Assembly (NCBI GenBank): GCA_025656675.1
Contig: JAHXHN010000002.1
Span: 351,302-415,301 of the forward strand
Reading direction: 5' to 3'
Origin: Candidatus Thiodiazotropha sp. (ex Codakia rugifera)
Lineage (GTDB): Bacteria > Pseudomonadota > Gammaproteobacteria > Chromatiales > Chromatiaceae
DNA: 64,000 bases
Below the pieces are notes generated by a model that was not told the DNA's origin, searched no databases, and worked only from the letters and a program-made list of their open reading frames with translations. The first letter of the stretch is position 1. Each line of letters begins with the position of its first letter. Position numbers and translations under genes: made by a program. Of the stretch, positions 46,064-54,303 are shown piece after piece.

Positions 46064-46954
46064 ATGGCAATTTCCGAGCACCCTTCAAAGCTGAGTTTAC
46101 CGCAGACTAATCCCGGCGTTGCCACAGTGCTGGAATACCTGATCATTAAATTTCCACATATTGATGCTCAGATTTGGCGGCAGCGCATCGCCGATGGCAA
46201 GGTACACTGCCACGACGGCTCACTGATAACGACACATTCGCTCTTTCAACCACAGCAACGGGTTTACTATTACAGGGAAGTCGAAAGCGAGCCCAGCATC
46301 CCCTTTAAGGAAACGATTGTATTTCAGGATCAGCATATTTTAGTGGCCTATAAACCCCCTTTTCTTGCAGTAATCCCCGGTGGAATTTTTGTGGATGAAT
46401 GCTTGCAAAATCGCTTACGACGCAGCACGGGCATTGAGGCCTTACAAGCACTACACCGCTTGGATAGAGTTACAGCAGGCTTGGTTATATTCTCGGTTAA
46501 TCCGGACACCCGTCATCAATACCATCAATTATTTAAAACACGACAAATACACAAAACATATCAGGCAATTGCCAAAATTAGTGACGGTGAGAACCTTTTA
46601 GGTCAGGAGTGGGATATTAAAAATCGTATCGTGCAATCCGAACCACGCTTTCGCATGCGTGTGACCGAGGGAGAAGCCAATAGCCACTCTGTGATTCGAT
46701 GCATACAACAATCTGCTCAGGAGGCGTTATTTGAACTAAACCCAGTTACAGGTAAAACCCATCAATTACGCGTTCACATGCAGGCACTGGGCTGGCCCAT
46801 ACTGAATGACAAATACTACCCGCATTTACAGCCGCTATCAGCGGATAACTATTCAGCACCATTGCAGTTACTGGCAAAAAGGATTCAGTTCATTGATCCA
46901 GTGACTCAGCTTCCAAGGGCCTTTAGTTATAACGGTAACTTATCACTGAAATGA
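46064..46954 (+). CDS. RluA-family pseudouridine synthase
   Basis: 296 residues. Catalytic motif LHRLDRVTAGLVIF carries the Asp; KTYQAI and GKTHQLRVHM are family signatures. It converts U to pseudouridine in rRNA or tRNA, exact site unknown. The N-terminus (IDAQIWRQRIADGKVHCHDG) looks like a weak S4-like entry. No good ribosome site before the ATG. The gene lies between two inverted copies of the RAYT-linked 20-mer, so it may have been carried in as cargo. Confidence 0.87.
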   Translation: MAISEHPSKLSLPQTNPGVATVLEYLIIKFPHIDAQIWRQRIADGKVHCHDGSLITTHSLFQPQQRVYYYREVESEPSIPFKETIVFQDQHILVAYKPPFLAVIPGGIFVDECLQNRLRRSTGIEALQALHRLDRVTAGLVIFSVNPDTRHQYHQLFKTRQIHKTYQAIAKISDGENLLGQEWDIKNRIVQSEPRFRMRVTEGEANSHSVIRCIQQSAQEALFELNPVTGKTHQLRVHMQALGWPILNDKYYPHLQPLSADNYSAPLQLLAKRIQFIDPVTQLPRAFSYNGNLSLK

Positions 46955-46989
46955 GGTGAAACAGCCAACGGCGGACAACCATTGCGGGA

Positions 46990-47789
46990 AAAAGGGGTCA
47001 GTACCCTTTTTCTCTTACTGTTTTTTCTTTCTTCCCTTTGGGCGTCCTCTTCTGGCCTGACCAACTTTACACTTCAGCTGCTTTTCAATCTGCACACAAA
47101 AGCGAGTGTTACCTAGGGGAGTACCCGTTTGAACGGTCGCTCGGATAGCGTGGACCTGATCTGCCTCTAGCACATTACGGAACAATTCACGATAGGTAAA
47201 CTGCCTGCACAGGAGATCTTGAGCTAGTTGTCGATACAAGGCATGAGGAGTAGTCAGTTTATCAGTGTATTGGGTCGCATTACCCCGATAACTGGACCAA
47301 CGATAATCAATGGGTTTTTGTACCATGCCCGCCCGAACCGGATTGAGTTCGATGTAACGCATACAAGTCAACAGATATGCATCACTATCGATCACACAGC
47401 CCTTGTGGCGTCCTTCCCACAAGGTACCGGATTTTCCGTAGGTATGATTAATATAGGGAACGTATTGACGGCCTACGAACTGTATAGTTTTGCTGATAGC
47501 CTCCGGGGATTCCGGCGTCAGAAGCAAATGGACATGGTTGGTCATTAAGCAATAGGCATGGATGGTACAACCGTGTTTGTCCGCACCCTCTTTTAACCAG
47601 GCTAAATAGGCCTGATAATCATCGGATTCAAAGAATACCGGTTGGCGGCTATTACCACGTTGGATCACATGAGCCGGAATGCCCGGCAAATAAAAACGGG
47701 GTTTTCTTGGCATTTGAACGTCCTTGTTCAGATAGCTGATGAAGTATGATTGTACTGAATAAGACGGTTAAAGGGTACTGACCCCTTTT
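46990..47789. mobile_element. REP-associated transposase element with inverted ends
   Basis: An 800-bp unit: AAAAGGGGTCAGTACCCTTT at the left end and its exact reverse complement at 47770-47789. Inside is one gene for a Y1_Tnp (RAYT) transposase. The left end starts 20-25 bases after the transposase stop, and the right end is ~57 bases upstream of its start. Confidence 0.8.
47015..47713 (-). CDS. REP-associated tyrosine transposase (RAYT/TnpREP)
   Basis: 232 residues, single-stranded DNA nuclease of the HUH/Y1 type. Starts MPRKPRFYLPGIPAHVIQRG; HUH motif in MTNHVHLLLTP; the Tyr region near QFVGRQYVPYINHTYG with GTLWEGRH and YIELNPVRAGMV, all typical of the family. A basic tail (GRPKGRKKKQ) may bind DNA. 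RAYTs process REP palindromes; here the flanking 20-mer is the likely substrate. Frame intact, so probably active. Confidence 0.9.
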   Translation of the reverse strand: MPRKPRFYLPGIPAHVIQRGNSRQPVFFESDDYQAYLAWLKEGADKHGCTIHAYCLMTNHVHLLLTPESPEAISKTIQFVGRQYVPYINHTYGKSGTLWEGRHKGCVIDSDAYLLTCMRYIELNPVRAGMVQKPIDYRWSSYRGNATQYTDKLTTPHALYRQLAQDLLCRQFTYRELFRNVLEADQVHAIRATVQTGTPLGNTRFCVQIEKQLKCKVGQARRGRPKGRKKKQ

Positions 47790-48023
47790 CTGTTGTCGCA
47801 ACAGCCCAATCTTATACAAAGGAGATTTCGCAGGAAGATTTTGAGGACACCCACCAAATGCTGCCTGATAATCACATTCAATAGGATTAGTTAATATTTG
47901 AGTGATCTATACCAACACTAAACGATGGTGTCAGCGAATAATGCCCATCCAAGCAGGTTTCCCGATAGTAAATACTATAAGTACAGACTTGACCCCCATA
48001 CCTTTGTACTGAATAAGTCGGTT

Positions 48024-48043
48024 AAAGGGTACTGACCCCTTTT
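48024..48043. repeat. RAYT-linked 20-mer with longer right-end tail
   Basis: AAAGGGTACTGACCCCTTTT, preceded by TGTACTGAATAAGTCGG (right-end type). It lies 13 bases after the PLP gene stop. The repeat extends left to ~47987 and matches 49521-49575. Confidence 0.8.
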
Positions 48044-48055
48044 CACGCAAGATTT

Positions 48056-49108
48056 TTATTTTTTAATATGTCCACTTTTAAAGCTGGGCAAACTATAGGC
48101 TTTCTCAATTACTTCTGGCGATTCATTGCAACCACTAAACTGCAAAACAACTTTTTTTCCTTTTAATTTTTCTTTTAACTTAATTGCAGCAACTATAGTT
48201 GATCCACCTGCACCCTCAACGAGATTTTGAGTGTAGTAACCAGCCATAGAAATCCCTTGATAGATTTCCTCCTCGCTAAGAAGAATAAAACCTTCCAGAT
48301 TATCCTTATAAATTTCAAATGGGGATTCATATCCAACTCCTGTCGCAAAACCTCCTGCAAATGTTGTATTTTCAGCAGATGTAATAACACCTGATTTCCA
48401 TGACAAATATGCAGCAGGAGAACTTTCAGCTTGAACAGCATAAATTTTAATATTTGGATTTATTGCTTTTAAAACAGTAACTGCTGCCGCTGCTTCACTT
48501 CCTGCTCCTATTGGTACAATTAAACTATCAATTTCTGGTAGTGATTCAATAATTTCTAGAAACTCAGTCCCAACTCCATTTATGAGATGAGGCTCATTTG
48601 CTGGATGCACATAAAAAAGGCTTTTTTCTTTGTCTATTTGTTCAACAATCTTTGAAGCTTCTTCAAAAGTTTTACCTGCTTCAATTAGTTCAGCGCCTGT
48701 ACCAAGAATTTTTCTATTTTTGGATTCATTATTATTTTCAGGAACTACTATCGTTGCATTAATCCCGAACAATGATGCGGAAGTAGCAACCGATAGACCA
48801 TGGTTACCGGTAGAAAAAGTGATGACACCTTCAGTGCCAGTACTTTTAAGGTGATGCATTAAATTAACACCCCCTCTTATTTTAAAGGTTCCGGTAGGGT
48901 TATGGTTTTCGTGCTTCACATAAATATCAGCTTCGAGCAAAGATGATAGCCCTTCATACCGTGCTAATTGTGTTGGAATTAAGTGATTGTACACTGCTTT
49001 TTTGGCTTTTATGACCTCAGCAAGACTAACTGGATATTCCTTTTTTCCTTTCATATCTTTATTTTTCTTAATAAATCTAACGCCTACATAACCGGCAAAA
49101 TGGTGCAT
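48056..49108 (-). CDS. PLP-dependent threonine/serine dehydratase-like enzyme
   Basis: 350 residues of fold-type II PLP enzyme. Lysine in TGTFKIRGGVN binds PLP; STGNHGLSVATSA and PIGAGSEAAAA are phosphate-binding loops. Most like threonine dehydratase (IlvA/TdcB catalytic domain) or serine racemase; no ACT domain. The gene is visibly A/T-rich versus its neighbours and uses Lys/Ile/Asn codons heavily, a sign of transfer. It is bracketed by inverted copies of the 20-mer (48024 and 49281). The start may be at an internal Met (residue 19). Confidence 0.87.
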   Translation of the reverse strand: MHHFAGYVGVRFIKKNKDMKGKKEYPVSLAEVIKAKKAVYNHLIPTQLARYEGLSSLLEADIYVKHENHNPTGTFKIRGGVNLMHHLKSTGTEGVITFSTGNHGLSVATSASLFGINATIVVPENNNESKNRKILGTGAELIEAGKTFEEASKIVEQIDKEKSLFYVHPANEPHLINGVGTEFLEIIESLPEIDSLIVPIGAGSEAAAAVTVLKAINPNIKIYAVQAESSPAAYLSWKSGVITSAENTTFAGGFATGVGYESPFEIYKDNLEGFILLSEEEIYQGISMAGYYTQNLVEGAGGSTIVAAIKLKEKLKGKKVVLQFSGCNESPEVIEKAYSLPSFKSGHIKK

Positions 49109-49280
49109 GGACTGATTTTTAGGCCGTGCGTCCTTTTTGTCGGGTTGATGTGATTGTTAGGGTATTTCATTTTGGTACGACCATTACCTTTACTTCTAGT
49201 TTGCCTTCTTTTCTGGATAGATCATCTTCTAGACCAGATGGATTTCTTATGTGCATTTCTGGATCATATACAAAAGAGCA

Positions 49281-49575
49281 AAAAGGGGTCAGTACCCTTT
49301 TTCTCTTACTGTTTTTTCTTTCTTCCCTTTGGGCGTCCTCTTCTGGCCTGACCGACTTTACTTTAGCTGCTTTTCAATCTGCACACAAAAGCGAGTATTA
49401 TCTAGGGGAGTACCAGTTTGAACGGTCGCACGGATAGTGTGGACCAGATCTGCCACCAGCGATATACGAGGAGCAATATGCCTCTAACTAAATAGTCCGT
49501 TTTATTGGGGGAACGTCAACCTGACCCCCATACCTTTATACTGAATAAGTCGGTTAAAGGGTACTGACCCCTTTT
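49281..49575. mobile_element. Internally deleted copy of the RAYT element
   Basis: Left end AAAAGGGGTCAGTACCCTTT (49281-49300) and right end (49556-49575) are as in the full element, but only ~170 bases of the transposase 3' part remain. The right-end 35 bases (TACTGAATAAGTCGG then the 20-mer) match 47745-47789 with one change. A non-autonomous derivative. Confidence 0.8.
49300..49454 (-). pseudogene. Truncated RAYT transposase remnant
   Basis: Matches the last ~155 bases of the transposase gene at 47015, with several substitutions and a two-base deletion near 49372 that shifts the frame. Not functional. Confidence 0.8.
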
Positions 49576-49643
49576 CTCCCTTTTCTCTTAACAGTTATAT
49601 TAACGAGAGCCCCTGTCTCGCTATACATTTTTAGGCTTGTTCA

Positions 49644-49937
49644 CTATAAGACACTGTTTAGGAAGAATTGTTCTGTTTTCACAATATGTCGGGCTGGATT
49701 TGGCTGCATTTTACGGCGTTCCTCTGACTCGTGAAACGCCGCATCTAGTTTATCCCAATTTTCTTTTCCTTCATATTTTAGTATCCAATAAAATAGATTA
49801 TTCTCTTCATTTGTCCAAGCGCCTAAGATTTCAAAACCAAGCCTTAATCTCAATGGTTTAATTTTTTCTTGCCATTCTGAAACCCAATCCTTTAAGTAAC
49901 CACGGTTGATAGTGTAAATACGCATTTGAATTGCCAT
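49644..49937 (-). CDS. NIPSNAP-family protein
   Basis: 97 residues: MRIYTINRGYLKDWVSEWQEKI and LGAWTNEENNLFYWILKYEGKENWDKLDAAF fit the NIPSNAP ferredoxin-like dimer fold seen in small bacterial proteins. No catalytic residues known. Low-GC, like the PLP gene nearby. It lies between 20-mer copies at 49556 and 50214. May act as a ligand-binding or monooxygenase-like domain. Confidence 0.82.
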   Translation of the reverse strand: MAIQMRIYTINRGYLKDWVSEWQEKIKPLRLRLGFEILGAWTNEENNLFYWILKYEGKENWDKLDAAFHESEERRKMQPNPARHIVKTEQFFLNSVL

Positions 49938-50332
49938 TACTTATCTCCTGAAAAAAGGTTAGGAAAGCAATTATGTAAGTCTAACGTCTGAATTGTGGGG
50001 CCGAGCAGAAGCAGAGGTACCACACAAATGACTGGTTATGTTTCATAGCAAAAAGGCCGCAAAATACATCAAGCGACAGCCTTGAATTCTCATTTAAATC
50101 CAAGACAAACTCTGATCAATAACCTTTCTCAACTCTTCGCGATGAGTAGAAAACTGCCATACGTTGGATGGCTAATGATACCGTTTTTAAATCGGCATAA
50201 AAAATTACCGGTTAAAGGGTACTGACCCCTTTTCTCCTGACCCCTTTTCTCTAAAGGGTACTGACCCCTTTTCTCTCTTATGACTTGTTAGAACTTAATA
50301 CCACCTAAATAGCAAGCCAGTTGACCACATAT
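49938..50332. other. Repeat-rich spacer
   Basis: Contains two full 20-mers (50214-50233 and 50253-50272) and a partial unit between. No gene. Confidence 0.6.
50214..50272. repeat. Two copies of the RAYT-linked 20-mer and a partial one
   Basis: AAAGGGTACTGACCCCTTTT at 50214-50233 and 50253-50272; between them CTGACCCCTTTTCTC. All in the same direction. Confidence 0.8.
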
Positions 50333-51019
50333 TTAGATGGCGACCAGCTCGGCGACTTTTTCAGCGACAATACTCATTGAGTCTTCTTCAGTGTCTAGGC
50401 CGCTTCGGGAAGCGAGCAATGGGCTGACATTACGAAGAGCTTCGTACGTAGTGTTATGAACGATGGGAACGAGCTTATTACCTGCCAGAAGTGTCGAAAG
50501 CTCTTTGTCGGCGACGCCCTCTTTTGGAAGGCGAGTCAATAGCGCAGGGGTTACCAGTACAAGTCCGATTCGAGAATTCGCTAAGCCCTTATCGATGGCG
50601 CGCATCATAGGTACGCCGAGGCCAAGATCCTTTTCGCTGAACCAAACTTTAACACCGGCAGTCTCGAGTAAATCGTGTAGCTCTTTGGCAGGCCCTTGCC
50701 TGTCGTCCCAAGCGTGGCAGAGGAAAACGTCGCGAAGGTTAGGTTGCTCTGCTGCTCGTGTCTCAACGGTTTCCCGGATTGGCGTGAGTGACTGTACTTG
50801 AGTAGGCGTGTACGATACAGACGAACCCGCTTTCGACCAGCGTGGCTTTGCACTGCGGCTGGACCCACCGGCACTGCTCCAAGACGGGGAGTAAGACGAA
50901 GGCGAGTATGAGCTATAGCCGCCACCCCCATAACGACCATAGCGCCCGCCACATGCAGGGCAATTTGCTCTGCCGCTTGCTGTGCGGTGTCCCCTTGATG
51001 GTGCTGTGCATCTAGCCAT
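50333..51019 (-). CDS. TIR-domain protein with Cys and Gly/Ser-rich N-terminus
   Basis: 228 residues. N-terminus MARCTAPSRGHRTASGRANCPACGGRYG has CPAC, a possible part of a small zinc ribbon, then a Gly/Tyr/Ser-rich linker and a TIR domain (~95-228): RDVFLCHAWDDRQGPAKELH, acidic loop VWFSEKDLGLG with candidate Glu, and VLVTPALL. It resembles defence or effector TIRs with a short sensor. The next gene on this strand, AlbA_2, starts upstream with ~100 bases between. Third TIR in the window. Confidence 0.83.
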   Translation of the reverse strand: MARCTAPSRGHRTASGRANCPACGGRYGRYGGGGYSSYSPSSYSPSWSSAGGSSRSAKPRWSKAGSSVSYTPTQVQSLTPIRETVETRAAEQPNLRDVFLCHAWDDRQGPAKELHDLLETAGVKVWFSEKDLGLGVPMMRAIDKGLANSRIGLVLVTPALLTRLPKEGVADKELSTLLAGNKLVPIVHNTTYEALRNVSPLLASRSGLDTEEDSMSIVAEKVAELVAI

Positions 51020-51118
51020 GTACCTTACCTCTCTATTTGAATGAGTAGTTCTAACGCCTGTATTCAGGGGCCGAGGCGAAGCCGAGGTCCCAGCCCGAAA
51101 GGCGACTGGAATTTTTTG

Positions 51119-52507
51119 TTAGCCTTGAGTTGGTTTTCGCCATGCTGATGCGCTCCCCTTTTTGCCGGGTACTTGTTCTAGCAGACCACGATCACGCAAT
51201 CGGTAGAACACCTCCTTCATAGTGTTTTCCGACTTGATTGCTGTCAGTTCACGGGCAGTTGAATTGGTGATTTGCTCGTGTGAGCCTAGGTACTCCATAA
51301 CCAACTGCTCAGGGGAACCTAAGCTTTCGTGTCGAAGAACAACAAGTACAGAGTTCTCACCTTCTTGAATTACAGGCTCTTTCAAGCGCAATTTTTCCAT
51401 CGACTCGAAAGCTGTATTGAGGCCTTCTCCTACATCCTTATTCGGTGCGTTAGGAAACTTATTTGCGATCCTTACCAATGCGGGGTTGCGTGCAAACTGT
51501 TCAGTGAGAATGTTCCCATGGGTTATGTGGCCAGCTAGCTTTCCGGGACTTTGAATCTCCAGTCGGTTGTCGTAGATTCTAATCTGGCAATCAGCCGCAA
51601 TGCTGTAATCTCTATGGAGAACGGCATTTGTAATAATTTCGTGCAAGGCCTCTTCCGGGTATATGACTTTCTCAAGCCCATGTGGCCCAAGCTTTTCAAT
51701 TTCTTCGATAATCTCTTTAACTTTATCTACTGCGGCGTAGATCAGTTCGACAACCGGTCCCTCAATTGTCAATGGATCAAAGACGAGTGCATCCCTTTCT
51801 CCTTCTTCTTTCGTTTTATATCGAAAGATCTTAATCGCAGACCGCTTGGGCAATATCGCCTGAGGCTCATCAGCTAGTAACATTATTCCCGCTACTGTTG
51901 GGCGGTTTTCTCGTAATAGGCGTTGCTTTCTAACCCATGCTTCTGGTTCTGCTGTTGGAACAACATGAATAAGAAAATCGATCACCGTTTCTGAGTTGGT
52001 TATGAAATCCTCTTCGGCATCGGTGAGCTCATTTTCAAAGGAGACTATACCTTTGTTGTACTTCAAGGCTTGAATCGCATCATCGTCTTTGACCGGAAGC
52101 TTCTGAGCACCCTTTCTAAGGTATGCCGTTCCGTTGGAGGAGGTAATGATTTCACGGGTTTTGAAGACTGTTACCGCCAACACTAAACCAATATTGTCTA
52201 AGCTTGATAAAAAAGTGGCCTCGTAGTGGTTACCAAGAGGTGATAGTTCATGGATGGTTTGAATTAAGGCATTGGCCGCTTCTTGGTTTTGAAAACCCCT
52301 CCATTCCCTTTCTTCGCCATTTGGCCCCATCTTGTCATCTATGCCGATAAATATCTCTCCACCACTAGCGTTGGCGAAGGCGGATACTGTTTTCGAAGCA
52401 GACTGAGGTGATACTTCAATTGCTTTGAAGTCAAGGAAGTGGCTTTCATCGGTACCTAATAGTCGGACCACTTCATCCTGAGACTGTTCTTTTACTGTGA
52501 TATCCAC
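51119..52507 (-). CDS. AlbA_2/HATPase regulator (RecG-like, Schlafen-type)
   Basis: 462 residues. The AlbA_2 domain at the N-terminus (ESHFLDFKAIEVSPQSASKTVSAFANASGGEIFIGIDD) is related to Schlafen nucleic-acid domains. A HATPase_c_4-type segment (ALHEIITNAVLHRDYS, IQSPGKL) follows, with a winged-helix C-terminus (STARELTAIKSENTMKEVFYRLRDRGLL). Such proteins are annotated as ATP-binding transcriptional regulators and are frequent in defence islands. Here it precedes the TIR gene in transcription order, so the pair may form a defence unit. Confidence 0.87.
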   Translation of the reverse strand: MDITVKEQSQDEVVRLLGTDESHFLDFKAIEVSPQSASKTVSAFANASGGEIFIGIDDKMGPNGEEREWRGFQNQEAANALIQTIHELSPLGNHYEATFLSSLDNIGLVLAVTVFKTREIITSSNGTAYLRKGAQKLPVKDDDAIQALKYNKGIVSFENELTDAEEDFITNSETVIDFLIHVVPTAEPEAWVRKQRLLRENRPTVAGIMLLADEPQAILPKRSAIKIFRYKTKEEGERDALVFDPLTIEGPVVELIYAAVDKVKEIIEEIEKLGPHGLEKVIYPEEALHEIITNAVLHRDYSIAADCQIRIYDNRLEIQSPGKLAGHITHGNILTEQFARNPALVRIANKFPNAPNKDVGEGLNTAFESMEKLRLKEPVIQEGENSVLVVLRHESLGSPEQLVMEYLGSHEQITNSTARELTAIKSENTMKEVFYRLRDRGLLEQVPGKKGSASAWRKPTQG

Positions 52508-52730
52508 GGGTTCTCCATTTTGTAGACTAACTACAATTCCACCCCAAAACAGTCCTGTTGTAACAGGTCAATCCTGTACAGTAAAATTCCAATCAAAACG
52601 TAACTAATAGATAAACCAGTCAATACAAGGTAAATAGGGTTAATTAACAAAAAAGAAAAACCAGGCAATGGCGCAAAGCGCCAAAGCCCACCCGCAACAG
52701 CAGGTTCAGAGGAGAGGAGGTAAAACCCTT

Positions 52731-52922
52731 TTAAGTCTGTCGAAGCGCCTGTCTTGCCAAGCGTCCCATCTGCAAAGTTAAATTCTCTTTCCATTGATCC
52801 AACGTCCTGGTAATCAACTGCGTCCGTCCACAAACCGGACACTCGAACCGCGACTGTTCCGTCCGTCCTTCTTTCCGGGTCTCAACTTCGGCCATCAACG
52901 AAGAACAGTGTGAACAATGCAT
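52731..52922 (-). CDS. Small zinc-ribbon protein
   Basis: 63 residues with GGAGG six bases before its ATG. CSHC (residues 3-6) and CPVC (28-31) form a treble-clef-type zinc ribbon, with a Lys/Arg-rich C-terminal helix. Probably binds nucleic acid or protein; not identified. It lies just downstream of nrdB but with a large hairpin between. Confidence 0.75.
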   Translation of the reverse strand: MHCSHCSSLMAEVETRKEGRTEQSRFECPVCGRTQLITRTLDQWKENLTLQMGRLARQALRQT

Positions 52923-52948
52923 GTGTACCCTCCGGGTAATTTTGAATG

Positions 52949-53060
52949 ATGAATTTTGAGTTTTGAATTGTGGGTGTTCGCTGTGCTCACGTCTTCATTT
53001 CCAAATAAGCGCGAGCAATGCGAACACGTTAATTCATAATTCAACATTCAAAATTCATTA
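52949..53060. repeat. Long imperfect hairpin between nrdB and the zinc-ribbon gene
   Basis: GTGTTCGC (52974-52981) pairs with GCGAACAC (53020-53027), and TGCTC with GAGCA inside. Outer A/T-rich arms (TGAATTTTGAGTTTTGAATT and AATTCATAATTCAACATTCA) also pair loosely. About 110 bases overall. MITE-like or a decay/termination structure. Confidence 0.6.
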
Positions 53061-53087
53061 AAAAAAAGTTCAATCGGCTATTGCCGA

Positions 53088-54248
53088 TCAATCCCACTTC
53101 AATGCGCCACCGGTTTGATACTCGGTTACGCGTGTCTCAAAGAAATTCTTCTCCTTGCGCAGATTGGCCTGCTCATCCAACCAGGGCAAAGTCGCTTCCG
53201 CACCTGGGAAGGGCTCATCGATGCCCAACTGCCGTGCACGACGGTTGGCGGTGAAGCGGAACTGGCCGATGTGATCCTCTTTGGAGTAACCCAGTATCGG
53301 ATCGCGCAGGATGTAACCGGCATAGCCAACCTCGGCGGCTTCGGCCTCGTCCCACATGTCACGCAACGCCTTTTTATCCAGGGTGATGTTCTCTTCCAGG
53401 ATGATCTGCTTGACGACCCGGATACCGAATGAGGCGTGCAGCACTTCATCACGCATGATGTATTGCAACTGCTCGGCGGTACCCTTCATCAGGCCGCGAC
53501 GCTGCAGGGCGAAGATCGGGCTGAAGCCGTTGTAGAACCAGCAGCCCTCGAAGATGGCGGCGAAGAAAATGTAGGCCATGACGAAGTTCTGCAGCTCGTC
53601 CGGGTCACGCAGGTCGATGTCGGCGCGCAGGATGGAGGAGAGGCGGCGGTTGGTGATCTGGATCTTTTTGTTGATCTCAGGCACCACCCGGTAGCGGTTG
53701 TAGATCTCGCCCTGGTCGAGACCGATGGTCTCGATGCAGTGCTGGTAGGTCCAGGTATGCAGGGACTCTTCATAGACCTGGCGGGCCTGGTAAATCTGCA
53801 GCTCGGGGGCGCTCATCTTCTCCATCACCGCCAGGCCGATGTTGCGCATCGCCAGGATGTCGGAGGTGGTGAGGTAGGAGAGCACGTTCTCATACACATG
53901 ACGCTCTTCGAGGGTCAGTTTGCGCTGGTAGTCGTGGACGTCCTGGGCCATGTTGATGTCCAGCGGCGTCCAGTGGTTCTTGTTGCCGTTGAGGAAGTAC
54001 TCCCAGGCCCAGGGGTACTTGAAGGGCGCCAACTGGTTGATGTCGGTCATGCCGTTGATGACCCGCTTGTCATCCGGATTGACCGGCTTCATATCCACCG
54101 GTGGCGTCTCGACGGCCGGTTCAGTCTGCAGGGCCTTGGCGGCCTCTTCAACCACATGGGGATGGGCGGGTTGCTTCTCGGCAGCGGTTGGCGCAGGGGG
54201 GGTCTCTATCGGCACCGGTTTGGCGAGTGGATCGTCCCAGTTCAACAT
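53088..54248 (-). CDS. nrdB: Class Ia ribonucleotide reductase, beta subunit
   Basis: Diiron-tyrosyl radical subunit of NrdAB. Ligands as in E. coli: D130 (LTTSD), E161 and H164 (ESLHTWTY), E234 (EGCW), E268 and H271 (RDEVLH). The radical Tyr is Y168, four after the His, as in the standard motif. An N-terminal Pro/Ala-rich extension (~60 residues) is variable. 386 residues, C-terminus TGGALKWD for binding to NrdA. GAGAGGGG site. Begins 55 bases after nrdA ends, so an nrdAB operon. Confidence 0.96.
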   Translation of the reverse strand: MLNWDDPLAKPVPIETPPAPTAAEKQPAHPHVVEEAAKALQTEPAVETPPVDMKPVNPDDKRVINGMTDINQLAPFKYPWAWEYFLNGNKNHWTPLDINMAQDVHDYQRKLTLEERHVYENVLSYLTTSDILAMRNIGLAVMEKMSAPELQIYQARQVYEESLHTWTYQHCIETIGLDQGEIYNRYRVVPEINKKIQITNRRLSSILRADIDLRDPDELQNFVMAYIFFAAIFEGCWFYNGFSPIFALQRRGLMKGTAEQLQYIMRDEVLHASFGIRVVKQIILEENITLDKKALRDMWDEAEAAEVGYAGYILRDPILGYSKEDHIGQFRFTANRRARQLGIDEPFPGAEATLPWLDEQANLRKEKNFFETRVTEYQTGGALKWD

Positions 54249-54303
54249 TGTCTATTCCCCTCTCTGATTCTTTTCTCTTGGGTGTTGTTCATCACGGTTC
54301 TGC

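Noticed and set aside
49126-49437. 103-codon plus-strand frame over the RAYT remnant
   Set aside because: It runs antisense across the transposase fragment and the repeat end; the fragment explains the sequence.
52531-52842. 103-codon minus-strand frame with a hydrophobic stretch, overlapping the zinc-ribbon gene
   Set aside because: It overlaps a gene with a strong ribosome site for 112 bases and has none of its own; the hydrophobic part is A/T-rich and may be chance.
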